Shown in pieces: positions 33,175 through 41,576 of a stretch of 47,071 bases of DNA (position 1 is the first letter of the stretch; each line of letters starts with the position of its first letter). Under the pieces are notes generated by a model. The model was given only the letters and a program-made list of their open reading frames with translations. It ran no database searches and was not told the origin of the DNA. This stretch comes from Butyricicoccus sp. Lineage in GTDB: Bacteria > Bacillota > Clostridia > Oscillospirales > Butyricicoccaceae. The stretch lies in contig JAHHRO010000013.1 of the NCBI GenBank assembly GCA_020025755.1, forward strand, positions 1 to 47,071. Direction: 5' to 3'. The position numbers and the translations under genes are program-made.

Positions 33175-33741
33175 ATGACGACTGCGAATAAAATTACACT
33201 GGCGCGTATCGCACTGATCCCGTTTTTTATTTGGTTTGCCATGCAAAGCACGCCGGAAGGGGATATCGTTGCGCTGGTTTTGTTTTGTATTGCCTCTGTG
33301 ACCGACTTTTTAGATGGTTATGTGGCACGCAAATACAATCAGGTGACTGATTTTGGAAAGTTCGTAGATCCGCTGGCTGATAAGCTGCTTGTCACAGCTG
33401 CGCTCATTCTCTTTGTCGAGCGTGGTCTGTTTGCGGCGTGGATGGTGTTTGTGATTCTGGCGCGTGAGTTTATCATCACCAGCCTGCGCAATGTTGCGGC
33501 GGCAAAAGGACAGGTTATGGCGGCTGCATGGTCGGGAAAGGTCAAGACCTGCGTACAGATCGCAGCGGTGATCGGTCTGTTCCTGTTCAGCATCGTGACC
33601 GGTATGGGAACGGCACTGCCTATGGTTTTGGCACAGATCTGTGCATGGGCGGCAACGTTGATTACGATCTATTCCGGATATGATTATCTGCATCGCAACT
33701 GGGCTTTGGTCGCAGAAGGCGCAACCAAGCCGAAAAATTAA
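33175..33741 (+). CDS. pgsA: CDP-diacylglycerol-glycerol-3-phosphate 3-phosphatidyltransferase
   Basis: A 188-residue membrane enzyme making phosphatidylglycerophosphate from CDP-diacylglycerol and glycerol 3-phosphate. The CDP-alcohol phosphotransferase motif DG..AR........G...D...D is complete in DFLDGYVARKYNQVTDFGKFVDPLADK. Four or more membrane helices are present. It begins four bases after rimO, an arrangement common in Bacillota, where pgsA lies near recA. A strong terminator follows at 33754. Confidence 0.93.
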   Translation: MTTANKITLARIALIPFFIWFAMQSTPEGDIVALVLFCIASVTDFLDGYVARKYNQVTDFGKFVDPLADKLLVTAALILFVERGLFAAWMVFVILAREFIITSLRNVAAAKGQVMAAAWSGKVKTCVQIAAVIGLFLFSIVTGMGTALPMVLAQICAWAATLITIYSGYDYLHRNWALVAEGATKPKN

Positions 33742-33753
33742 AGTAAGGACAGA

Positions 33754-33783
33754 GAAGCCCCCAGCCATTTGGCTGGGGGCTTC
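33754..33783 (+). terminator. pgsA terminator followed by an element-end motif
   Basis: GAAGCCCCCAGCC-ATTT-GGCTGGGGGCTTC is a perfect 13-bp stem. Instead of a T tract it is followed by AGACTGTCAAAAAG, which equals the end of hairpin element copy A at 1607-1620 in the same position relative to its terminator. Confidence 0.8.
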
Positions 33784-33845
33784 AGACTGTCAAAAAGTTG
33801 TGTGATTGACTGAAAAATGAATCCGAAATTTATGCTGTTTGACGA

Positions 33846-33874
33846 TTGTAGTACACTTAGCACTATGTTAATAT
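33846..33874 (+). promoter_or_regulatory. Promoter of the 244-aa membrane protein gene
   Basis: TTGTAG and TAATAT with a 17-base spacer, 59 bases before the ATG at 33933. Confidence 0.5.
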
Positions 33875-33932
33875 AGAGGCATATTCATAGGAGTCAGAAG
33901 ATTGCTGCATTTGGGAAAATGGAGGAGAAGCC

Positions 33933-34667
33933 ATGCAGAAAACTATTTTTTGTCGCGTATTGCAGTGCTTGTGGGTTCCGGTACTCCTGATCCTGTCCGC
34001 ATTGGCATTCTATATGACAGCGGCGCATGTGTTCTGGATCCAGTTGGCACAGATGGGCGACGGCTTTGCCGGAATTTTCTTCTGGCTGCTGGTGGGGTTA
34101 TGTGGTATCGCTGTGCTTGCGCTGACGGGGTGGGTCAAAAAAACGACCTGCAATCTGATTGCAGTGCTATATTTTGTTGCGGTGATCGGTGTTTTGTTCG
34201 GAAAGCTCTTTTTCGGAACGATATTTTCTATAACGGACGTCATAAAAGATCCTGCATACTATGAGACGGCTCTGCAAAGTCTGAGCATGGATCAGAGAGT
34301 AGACGGCTTTCCGGAACAGATCCCAAGCAATGCGCAGACTGTTCAATTTGCCTATGTACCCGGCTTTGCACAGGGTGGAGAAAGTCTGACGTTGAAGTTT
34401 CAGACTGATGAGAAAGAACTCCAAAGATATCGAGCGATTTTTGCACGCAAAGCAGCGGCAAGCGGCATGATAGCTTCCTTTGCTGGAACTCCCTATGAAA
34501 TACCTGCGCGTATGGCAGGGGCACCCTATGACGAAGTGCCAAGCGATTATATGGTATATATCCTGTCGGCGCAGGATCATCGGGATAACTGGAATCATGG
34601 CACATGCAGCCTTGTGGGGATCTCACAGGAAAAGGGAGAGATCACATTTTTGGCAGAGAATTGGTAG
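33933..34667 (+). CDS. Membrane protein of unknown function (244 aa)
   Basis: The N-terminal third has three hydrophobic helices (about residues 11-33, 43-66, 71-94), followed by an extracytoplasmic or cytosolic domain of about 150 residues with no motif I recognise (DQRVDGFPEQIPSNAQTVQF...). GGAGGAGAA precedes the ATG. It is a single gene between its own promoter and the hairpin at 34741. No family recognised. Confidence 0.6.
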   Translation: MQKTIFCRVLQCLWVPVLLILSALAFYMTAAHVFWIQLAQMGDGFAGIFFWLLVGLCGIAVLALTGWVKKTTCNLIAVLYFVAVIGVLFGKLFFGTIFSITDVIKDPAYYETALQSLSMDQRVDGFPEQIPSNAQTVQFAYVPGFAQGGESLTLKFQTDEKELQRYRAIFARKAAASGMIASFAGTPYEIPARMAGAPYDEVPSDYMVYILSAQDHRDNWNHGTCSLVGISQEKGEITFLAENW

Positions 34668-34740
34668 ACCCAGCTGGGACAGCCTTGTGTGTACCATACG
34701 GAGGTTGAAAGAGGAGATATTTTCGTATTTTGCATATAAA

Positions 34741-34773
34741 TGCCAGCTGGGAAGTGACTCAGCTGGCGTTTTT
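34741..34773 (+). terminator. Terminator ahead of the ABC-F gene
   Basis: TGCCAGCTG and CAGCTGGCG form an 8-bp core stem followed by TTTTTC. It closes the 244-aa gene transcript. Confidence 0.75.
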
Positions 34774-34903
34774 CTGTATCCTGTTCAAGGGGAGGCTGAA
34801 AGATGGAATCTGAAAAGTGTACAAAAATATGAAATCGCTGGTCTTTTGCACGGAAACATGATATAATATACCTTGATTCGTAATAATGTAATTGGGAGGA
34901 ACT

Positions 34904-36511
34904 ATGATTACTGTATCGAATGTCAGCTTGAATTTCAGCGGTGAGCCGCTGTTTAAGGAAGTAAATGTAAAATTCACCGAGGGAAACTGCTATGGCGTCA
35001 TCGGTGCAAATGGCGCAGGAAAATCTACCTTTTTGAAGATCCTGTCAGGCGAACTGGATTCCACTACGGGTGATGTTTCGATCAAGCCGAATACGCGCAT
35101 GTCCGTGCTCAAGCAGGATCACTTTGCGTATGATGATTTTACCGTGCTCGACACCATTATTCAGGGCAATCCACGTCTTTATGCCATCATGAAAGAAAAG
35201 GATGAGCTGTATACCCATGATCCGTTCACTGAGGAGGACGGTAACCGTGCAGCCGATCTGGAAGCAGAATTTGCGGAGATGGACGGCTGGAATGCGGACA
35301 CAGAGGCAAGTCAGCTGCTTGAGGGTCTGGGTCTCAACTCGTCTGAGGTGCTGTATCGTCCGCTGCGTACCTTGCAGGACTCTGAAAAGGTAAAGGTATT
35401 GCTTGCGCAGGCACTTTTCGGGCATCCGGATATCCTGCTGCTTGACGAGCCAACGAACCATCTGGATGTGGATGCGATCCACTGGCTTGAGGACTTCCTT
35501 CTGGAGTTTGAAGGTACGGTTATCGTTGTTTCCCATGACCGCCACTTCCTGAATAATGTCTGTACCCATATCGTTGATATCGACTTTGGCAAGGTGCAGG
35601 TCTATGTCGGCAACTATGAGTTCTGGTATGAGTCCTCTCAGATGGTACAGCGTATGGTACGCGATCAGAACCGCAAGAATGAAGAAAAGATCAAGGAACT
35701 GCAAAGCTTTATTCAGCGTTTCTCGGCAAACAAGTCCAAGTCCCGTCAGGCAACCAGCCGTAAGAAGCTGATCGAAAAGCTGAGCGTTGAGGAGTTGCCG
35801 ACATCCTCTCGCCGTTATCCGTGGGTCGGCTTTACAATGGATCGTGAGGCAGGCAAGGATATTTTGGAGGTCAAGGGCATTTCCAAGACGATCGACGGCT
35901 TCAAGGTGCTGAACGATGTCTCCTTTATCGTGCGCAAGGGCGATAAGATCGGCTTTATCTCGGAAAATGAGCTTGCAATGACCACGTTGTTCCAGATCCT
36001 TATGGGTGAGATGGAGCCGGACGAGGGTACATTCAAGTGGGGCATCTCCACCTCGCAGTCCTACTTCCCGAAAGATAACTCGGAATATTTCAACGGCCAC
36101 AACGAGAATATGCTGGACTGGCTCGCTCCATACTCTAAGGATACGCTGGAATCTACCCTGCGCGGCTTCCTTGGACGTATGCTGTTCTCGGGCAATGATG
36201 TATATAAGCCGGTTAATGTGCTGTCCGGTGGTGAGAAGGTTCGCATGATGCTTTCCCGTATGATGCTGTTCGGCTCCAATGTACTGGTCATCGATCAGCC
36301 AACCAACCACTTGGATCTGGAATCCATCACCGCAGTCAACAATGGCGTTGCCGACTTCAAGGGCAATGTCCTGTTTGCGAGCCATGACCATGAGTTTATG
36401 AACACCATCGCAAACCGTATCATCGAGCTGCGTGAGGATGGTGTGCTGGACAAGGAATGTTCGTATGATGAATTCCTCGAGTTCCGTGCACAGTATAACA
36501 AAAAGGCATAA
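34904..36511 (+). CDS. ABC-F family ATPase (YkpA/YbiT-like), soluble
   Basis: A 535-residue protein with two ATP-binding cassettes and no membrane domain; ABC-F proteins act on the ribosome in translation or antibiotic protection. Cassette 1 has Walker A GANGAGKS (34-41), an atypical signature LQDSEKVKVLLAQAL and Walker B LLLDEPTNHLD. The linker with charged QNRKNEEKIKELQ is the P-site tRNA interaction motif region. Cassette 2 has a degenerate Walker A (SENELAMTTLF), signature LSGGEKVRMML, and VIDQPTNHLD with Gln replacing the catalytic Glu. These variants seem typical of the YkpA subgroup, from memory. The ATG at 34904 has GGGAGG upstream. Confidence 0.87.
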   Translation: MITVSNVSLNFSGEPLFKEVNVKFTEGNCYGVIGANGAGKSTFLKILSGELDSTTGDVSIKPNTRMSVLKQDHFAYDDFTVLDTIIQGNPRLYAIMKEKDELYTHDPFTEEDGNRAADLEAEFAEMDGWNADTEASQLLEGLGLNSSEVLYRPLRTLQDSEKVKVLLAQALFGHPDILLLDEPTNHLDVDAIHWLEDFLLEFEGTVIVVSHDRHFLNNVCTHIVDIDFGKVQVYVGNYEFWYESSQMVQRMVRDQNRKNEEKIKELQSFIQRFSANKSKSRQATSRKKLIEKLSVEELPTSSRRYPWVGFTMDREAGKDILEVKGISKTIDGFKVLNDVSFIVRKGDKIGFISENELAMTTLFQILMGEMEPDEGTFKWGISTSQSYFPKDNSEYFNGHNENMLDWLAPYSKDTLESTLRGFLGRMLFSGNDVYKPVNVLSGGEKVRMMLSRMMLFGSNVLVIDQPTNHLDLESITAVNNGVADFKGNVLFASHDHEFMNTIANRIIELREDGVLDKECSYDEFLEFRAQYNKKA

Positions 36512-36534
36512 AGCCGTCCGGCAAGGAGGAAACT

Positions 36535-37149
36535 ATGGCAAAAGCACGCATTGAATGTCCGCACTGCCAACAGGAATGCGAGCGGGTGCCGCTCACACGC
36601 ATCAGTCCGGATCGAGACCCGTCCGTTCGGGAAAAGGTGCAGGATCTGTCCTTGTTTCGCTGGAAGTGCCCAAACTGTGGCAAGACGATGCTGGTGGAGG
36701 ATCCCTGCTTATATCATGATATGTCAGGTCAATTCATGGTTTGGCTTGCGCCGGATGGCAAAAAGCCGGAAACCGGTCGCTTCGATCCGCTTGCAGGCTA
36801 TACCCTGCGCTATGTTGATGATCTCAATGCCTTCCGCGAAAAAATACAGATCTTGGAGTACGGTTTGGACGATCGCGCGGTAGAGATCATGAAGTTTATC
36901 CTGTTTTTACAGCTCAAGCATGATCTGGATGTGGTAGAACTGTTGTATCATGGGCTGGATGAGCGTACAGGAGATTTTCGCTTTGCAGCCGTCCTGTCAG
37001 ACGGCGCGGAGCAGTATATCGCGATGCCTGGCGTAAGCTATCAGCGTATCTTACAGGATGTGCAGGAGCGTTTATATACGCCGCATGATTTTGTGAAGAT
37101 CGATGTGGATTGGGCGGCAGAAGCACTGGAACTGCTGCGCAGCGAATAA
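36535..37149 (+). CDS. CpXC-domain protein
   Basis: A 204-residue cytosolic protein with two CxxC knuckles, CPHCQQEC at residues 8-15 and CPNCGKTM about 35 residues later, which define the CpXC domain and probably bind zinc. The FRWKCPNCGKTMLVEDPCLYHDMSGQFMVWLAPDG stretch is characteristic. The rest is helical and has no known motif. It starts 24 bases after the ABC-F stop with AAGGAGG upstream, so it is probably co-transcribed. Role unknown. Confidence 0.8.
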   Translation: MAKARIECPHCQQECERVPLTRISPDRDPSVREKVQDLSLFRWKCPNCGKTMLVEDPCLYHDMSGQFMVWLAPDGKKPETGRFDPLAGYTLRYVDDLNAFREKIQILEYGLDDRAVEIMKFILFLQLKHDLDVVELLYHGLDERTGDFRFAAVLSDGAEQYIAMPGVSYQRILQDVQERLYTPHDFVKIDVDWAAEALELLRSE

Positions 37150-37192
37150 AAAGTGCGCCATATCGGCGCATCGTATCACAGATAAAAGATGA

Positions 37193-37212
37193 GGGACGGC
37201 GTATGCCGTCCC
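37193..37212. terminator. Hairpin between convergent genes
   Basis: GGGACGGC-GTAT-GCCGTCCC is perfect but lacks a T tract on either strand apart from a short TCTTTTATC on the minus side. Probable weak bidirectional terminator. Confidence 0.5.
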
Positions 37213-37232
37213 ACATTCAAATCAATATCATC

Positions 37233-38087
37233 TTATAAGTCAAACAGAAAATAGGTAATGAGACCGCCGATGATCGCAAGGATCAATGTAGCAAGGATGA
37301 TGGGGCGTGCGCGTTTGCGTCCGTTTTCATTGCTCAGCAGGATCATATAGCCGAAGCCTGCACCGGTGGAAAGACCAGCGATGAGGCTGCCCATGCCGAT
37401 GACGCCACTGGTATAGAGCTGGGTCAGCAGGACGGAGACCGCACAGCTGGGGATCAGTCCGATGAATGCACAGATGATCGGCTGCAGGGCACTGTTTTTC
37501 AGCATGATAACCGACAGGTTTTCCGCGCCAATGAAATGGATGGTCAGTTCAAGGATAAAACCGATCCCAATGAGGATACCGACCGTGCTGAGGGTACGCC
37601 CAAGGATCCCACGGATCGGTCCGTCATCACAGCCACAGCCGCAGCCGCCTTCCATCTCAAGCTCGATCGCATAGTTTGGGTTGTGTTTCTTGCCCCAAAG
37701 CAGTTTGAGCGCGTAACCTCCGACAACGGCGAGCAGGAACTTGGAAACGAACAGCGCAGTGATGGCAGGGCCAGGAATGCCTTCCGAAAGCAGGACAGGC
37801 AGAGCCTCATCTGAGGTTGCCAGAAAAACTGCGACGAGAGTCGCAGGTGCCAAATAGCCATCTACGAACAGCGCGGATGCCGCCGCGGAAAATCCGCATT
37901 GCGGAATGAGTCCGGCGAGAGCACCGACCACCGGACCGAATTCAGCCGTTTTTTCGAGCAAAGCTGGTGTGGAACGCAGTCGGTTTTCCACCCAATAAAG
38001 CAGTGCGTAAACAATGAGCAGGATCGGGAGTGCCTGCAATACATCTCCGATCGCATGTTCCAGTGCATGTTCCAATGCATGTACCAT
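37233..38087 (-). CDS. Putative heavy-metal/manganese exporter, ArsP_2 (PF11449) type
   Basis: A 284-residue membrane protein with eight or more hydrophobic helices. The N-terminal HALEHALEHAIGDVLQALPILLIVYALLYWVE and duplicated GLIPQCGFSAAAS and GLIPSCAVSVLL motifs are typical of the ArsP_2 family, annotated as arsenic efflux or manganese transport. A Gly-Cys-rich cytosolic loop GGCGCGCDDG could bind metal. I prefer ATG 38087, 11 bases after AGGTGA; a GTG at 38102 overlaps that site. Convergent with the CpXC gene. The metal is unknown. Confidence 0.7.
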   Translation of the reverse strand: MVHALEHALEHAIGDVLQALPILLIVYALLYWVENRLRSTPALLEKTAEFGPVVGALAGLIPQCGFSAAASALFVDGYLAPATLVAVFLATSDEALPVLLSEGIPGPAITALFVSKFLLAVVGGYALKLLWGKKHNPNYAIELEMEGGCGCGCDDGPIRGILGRTLSTVGILIGIGFILELTIHFIGAENLSVIMLKNSALQPIICAFIGLIPSCAVSVLLTQLYTSGVIGMGSLIAGLSTGAGFGYMILLSNENGRKRARPIILATLILAIIGGLITYFLFDL

Positions 38088-38201
38088 AGTTTGTTCTTTC
38101 ACCTCACAATGGTTTCACAAGATAAGTATCCGTATATCTTTTAATTATAACACACAGCATACAATATTTACAAGTGAAACCCATCAATTTCGTTAAAAAC
38201 T

Positions 38202-38217
38202 GTCGGAAGTCCGACAT
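38202..38217. repeat. Perfect palindrome in the helicase leader
   Basis: TGTCGGA-AG-TCCGACA is a 7-bp inverted repeat 17 bases before the helicase ATG at 38235. It could be an operator or a small hairpin in the 5' leader. It resembles the terminal hairpin of the 214-bp element (CTGTCGAA...TTCGACAG) but is too short to assign. Confidence 0.4.
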
Positions 38218-38234
38218 TTATGATAGGAGTATTC

Positions 38235-39983
38235 ATGAGATTTCAAGATTTACAGATAGACCCGTCGATCTTAAAGGCGATTCGGGAGGTTGGGTATGAT
38301 ACCCCGACCCCGATCCAGCAGAAAGCGATCCCAAGCGTTCTGGCTGGACGCGACCTTCTGGGATGTGCCCAGACGGGTACAGGAAAAACAGCGGCATTTG
38401 CCATCCCGATGCTGCAAAGGATGGGACGTCCGGTGCAGGGGGAAGCACGTCCGGTGCGTGGGCTGATCCTGACCCCGACCCGAGAACTGGCACTCCAGAT
38501 CTACGAGAACCTATGTCAGTACGGTCGCTATACAGGACGCGTATCCACTGTGATCTTTGGCGGCGTATCGCAGAATCCGCAGGTTGAGGCACTGAAAAAC
38601 GGTGTGGATATTTTGGTCGCAACACCGGGGCGTCTGTGGGATCTGATGGGACAGAAGCTGCTCGATATCGGAAATGTCGAGTGTTTTGTTTTGGATGAGG
38701 CCGACCAGATGCTTGATATGGGATTCATCGTCGATGTCAAGCGCATCATTGCGTTTTTGCCCAAGAAGCGTCAGACCCTGATGTTTTCGGCAACTATGCC
38801 GCGTGAGATCGCAGAACTTGCCGAGCAGCTGCTTTATAAGCCCGAGCGCGTTTCGATCAAGCCGGCGGCAACTCCGGTCGAGCGGATCGAACAGGGTGTA
38901 TATTTTGTAGAAAAGCGTGCCAAGCGTGATCTGCTGCAGGTCGTGCTCAGAGAGCGCAGCATCCCTCAGACGCTGGTGTTTACGCGCACCAAGCACGGTG
39001 CAGATCGTGTTGCACGCGATCTGTCTCGCGCAGGCATTCAGGCAAAGGCGATCCACGGCGATAAGTCACAGAATGCACGCCAGAATGCACTCAAGCAGTT
39101 CAAGGAATACAAGATCCCCGTACTGGTTGCAACCGATATCGCGGCGCGTGGTATCGATATCAATGAACTGCCGCTCGTAATCAACTTCGATCTGCCCAAT
39201 GTGCCGGAAACCTATGTCCACCGGATCGGACGCACTGGCAGAGCGGGGCAGGAAGGAACGGCACTTTCTTTCTGCGATCCGTCCGAACTGCCTTACCTCA
39301 AGGATATCGAGACCCTCACTCGCGTGAACATTCCGGCACTGGAGCCGCCAGCAGGCATCGAATTGGCAGAAGCGCAGGATGCAGCGCGCTATGTGCGCCA
39401 CGATCCGACCCTGCCAGATGAGCGTTTGGAAAAGAGTGAGCGTACACGCCGCTCCAATCGCCGCGTCCGCCCAGCGGAAACCGAGACGATGCCCAAGGAG
39501 CGCAAGCAAAAGGCTTCCAAACCTGCACGCCCAGAGAAGAATACAGAAAAGCACGGACGGGGCAGGAATCCGGAAGCTGTGCGTAAGCCTGCGCAGAAGA
39601 AGCAAGGAACTTCCAAGCATACACCTTTGCATGGGGAGCGAAAGACAGCCGCTATACGCACAGGCAAGCAGGAGCGCGGCAGAAGACGCAGGGAAGAACC
39701 GGAAACACGCGTGGATGTCATGACACCGCCGTCCGGTCGTCCGCTCTCTCCGAGCACAGCGGCGCGCATCCGTGCAAAAGTAGAGGCAAAACTCGCGGAA
39801 CGTGAGGCAGCACAGAAAAAAGCAGCAGCACAGACCCGTGAGACCGCACAGAAGAAGGGGACAGCATCGGCACAGACACGTCAGGAAGTACAGAAAAAAT
39901 CTGCACAGGCGCGTCAGGCCAAGCAGGGAAAGGTTCAAAGAAAACCGCAGACGCGTTCCGGACGTGGACGCGCACGCGGATAA
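38235..39983 (+). CDS. DEAD-box ATP-dependent RNA helicase
   Basis: This 582-residue RNA helicase has a Q motif (TPTPIQQKAIP), motif I AQTGTGKT (45-52), PTRELALQ, motif II LDEADQMLDMGF, motif III FSATMP, and in domain 2 ATDIAARGIDI and YVHRIGRTGRAG. After about residue 370 comes a 210-residue low-complexity tail rich in Arg, Lys, Ala and Gln (AQKKAAAQTRETAQKKGTAS), probably an RNA-binding extension of the CsdA/RhlE type; likely roles are ribosome assembly or mRNA decay. I choose ATG 38235 behind ATAGGAG rather than the ATG at 38220. The NAGPA-domain gene follows after 40 bases. Confidence 0.92.
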   Translation: MRFQDLQIDPSILKAIREVGYDTPTPIQQKAIPSVLAGRDLLGCAQTGTGKTAAFAIPMLQRMGRPVQGEARPVRGLILTPTRELALQIYENLCQYGRYTGRVSTVIFGGVSQNPQVEALKNGVDILVATPGRLWDLMGQKLLDIGNVECFVLDEADQMLDMGFIVDVKRIIAFLPKKRQTLMFSATMPREIAELAEQLLYKPERVSIKPAATPVERIEQGVYFVEKRAKRDLLQVVLRERSIPQTLVFTRTKHGADRVARDLSRAGIQAKAIHGDKSQNARQNALKQFKEYKIPVLVATDIAARGIDINELPLVINFDLPNVPETYVHRIGRTGRAGQEGTALSFCDPSELPYLKDIETLTRVNIPALEPPAGIELAEAQDAARYVRHDPTLPDERLEKSERTRRSNRRVRPAETETMPKERKQKASKPARPEKNTEKHGRGRNPEAVRKPAQKKQGTSKHTPLHGERKTAAIRTGKQERGRRRREEPETRVDVMTPPSGRPLSPSTAARIRAKVEAKLAEREAAQKKAAAQTRETAQKKGTASAQTRQEVQKKSAQARQAKQGKVQRKPQTRSGRGRARG

Positions 39984-40023
39984 AGAGTCCTGCCTGCTTA
40001 GCAAGAGAGAGGAGCGAAAGTGC

Positions 40024-41205
40024 ATGAGTGTGTCACGGCGAATCAAGCTGTATTTCACCATTATTATCCTGTTGGGACTTACGGTGTTTTATCCGTTTGT
40101 CGTGTATAGTACCAATTCTCTGGTTTCTGAATTGCGAACCCTTTGGATCGCTACAGCAATGGAGACCATGACGCATCAGTGGCTGGCAACCGCTTTTTTT
40201 CCGGAGGATATGGTGACGGAAGTGGTTGAGGCGCGAAAGCAGATGTTCGAAAGTCAGAAAGATCTGCAATCGGTTTGGACGCAGGCGGAAGAGCCCACTG
40301 TAAAGGCGGCAGAAGAACCTCTGACAGAGGAAGATAAATTCTATACGATGTTTGATGACTTGGATCGTGCAAGCGCGGAGGCCTTTTTCGAGGCGAATCC
40401 GCAGTACATAGAAAATGGATATGAGAACGTCAACATGGACTGGTGCGAAAAGAAAGATGACACCGGTATTGTGACCCGTCAGGGCGATCAGGTTGTCGCA
40501 ATCAACGCACAAAAGGATCTGATGATCGTGAAGATTCGGCGCGACAGTGCACTCGGTGAGTATACGGGATATGTGGCGATCATCAAAGATCCATCCCGTG
40601 TATCGCTTGGGTTATCCAAGGGGATGGGAAAACGTGCCGGTCAGCGCATGCCCGAGCTGGCAGAATACAATGAGGCGATCCTTGGCATCAATGCTTCCGG
40701 CTTTATTGACAACGGAGATGCAGCTGAGGGCGGCACACCATACGGCTATGTGAAGAAGGACGGAGAAAAAATACAGGGTGCATTCGGACATGGCTATAAA
40801 ATCATTGGATTCGATGCCGAGCATCGCTTCCTGATCGGTGATACCACGACGGCGGAGCAGATGGTCGATGCGGTCGAGTTTGGTCCGGCACTGGTTGTAA
40901 ACGGTCAAAAGATGGACGAGCTGGATCGGGTTGGCAGCTTGCAGCCGCGTACAGCGATCGGGCAGCGTGAGGATAAAACAGTGCTGATGCTGGTCGTTGA
41001 CGGCAGATATCAGGGGGGCTCGACCGGATGCCGCGGCATAGACTGCCGTGATATCCTTTGGGATTACGGCGCAGTACAGGCATGTAATCTGGATGGCGGT
41101 TCGTCCTCGGTCATGTACTATCAGGGACGTGTCATCAATTCCCCAACGACTTCAACGGGCAATCGCGATGGACGCCGCCTGCCAAACGGTTTTGTAGTAA
41201 AATAA
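40024..41205 (+). CDS. Phosphodiester glycosidase (NAGPA-domain) membrane-anchored protein
   Basis: A 393-residue protein with an uncleaved N-terminal membrane anchor (YFTIIILLGLTVFYPFVVY) and an extracellular NAGPA domain: EAILGINASGFIDNG, then PRTAIGQREDKTVLMLVVDGRY, CNLDGGSSSVMYYQGRVINSP and RRLPNGFVV. NAGPA-type enzymes cleave GlcNAc-1-phosphodiester linkages, and bacterial relatives act on wall or capsular polymers. I start at ATG 40024 behind GAGAGGAG. It follows the helicase closely. Exact substrate unknown. Confidence 0.85.
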   Translation: MSVSRRIKLYFTIIILLGLTVFYPFVVYSTNSLVSELRTLWIATAMETMTHQWLATAFFPEDMVTEVVEARKQMFESQKDLQSVWTQAEEPTVKAAEEPLTEEDKFYTMFDDLDRASAEAFFEANPQYIENGYENVNMDWCEKKDDTGIVTRQGDQVVAINAQKDLMIVKIRRDSALGEYTGYVAIIKDPSRVSLGLSKGMGKRAGQRMPELAEYNEAILGINASGFIDNGDAAEGGTPYGYVKKDGEKIQGAFGHGYKIIGFDAEHRFLIGDTTTAEQMVDAVEFGPALVVNGQKMDELDRVGSLQPRTAIGQREDKTVLMLVVDGRYQGGSTGCRGIDCRDILWDYGAVQACNLDGGSSSVMYYQGRVINSPTTSTGNRDGRRLPNGFVVK

Positions 41206-41260
41206 TGAAATCCCAAGCAGGGGCATCTGAGTGAACCGCCCCAGATCATACGGAAAGCAC

Positions 41261-41287
41261 AAAAAAAATCCACCCATGGTAGGGTGG
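41261..41287 (-). terminator. Minus-strand terminator at the IS3 remnant end
   Basis: On the minus strand CCACCC-TACCAT-GGGTGG is followed by ATTTTTTTT. It would stop leftward transcription from the SUKH gene and the IS3 relic. Confidence 0.65.
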
Positions 41288-41576
41288 TATGAAGTTTCAA
41301 GTGGAGTGGCACAGCATCAGCGGTGCCACTCCTGTTCTATACGCGCTCATGGCTGTAGAAATAGATGCAGTGATCTATCCTGTCTCTGGCTCCGTCAGAG
41401 ATGACCGGTCTGTGTTGGGAGATATATTCCGTTTTCAAGATCCCAAAGAAATTTCCAGCCAAGGCGTTATCATAGCAGTTTCCACGTCTTGACATGGGTG
41501 ATGTAATGCGTTAGCATTGAAATATGCTGTGTATGGAAAGCCTTGGTCGCTGTGGGAGTGCAGTTCTGCGGTCTGT
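41288..41576 (-). mobile_element. IS3-family remnant
   Basis: The region between the NAGPA gene and the SUKH gene holds the 3' end of an IS3-type transposase and a terminal segment with a GAGTGGCAC...GTGCCACTC inverted repeat (41304-41329). No other end of the IS is visible, since the SUKH stop codon directly adjoins the remnant. Confidence 0.7.
41337..41576 (-). pseudogene. IS3-family transposase (OrfB) C-terminal fragment
   Basis: Minus-strand translation gives LHSHSDQGFPYTAYFNAN in one frame and, from 41495, MSRRGNCYDNALAGNFFGIL followed by KTEYISQHRP in another frame, ending in FYSHERV and TAG. These are the HSDQG...MSRKGNPYDNA.AE.FF..LK.E block of IS3 OrfB DDE transposases. A frameshift separates the two parts, and the motif Glu in the AEN position is Gly, so the fragment is inactive. 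Confidence 0.75.
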
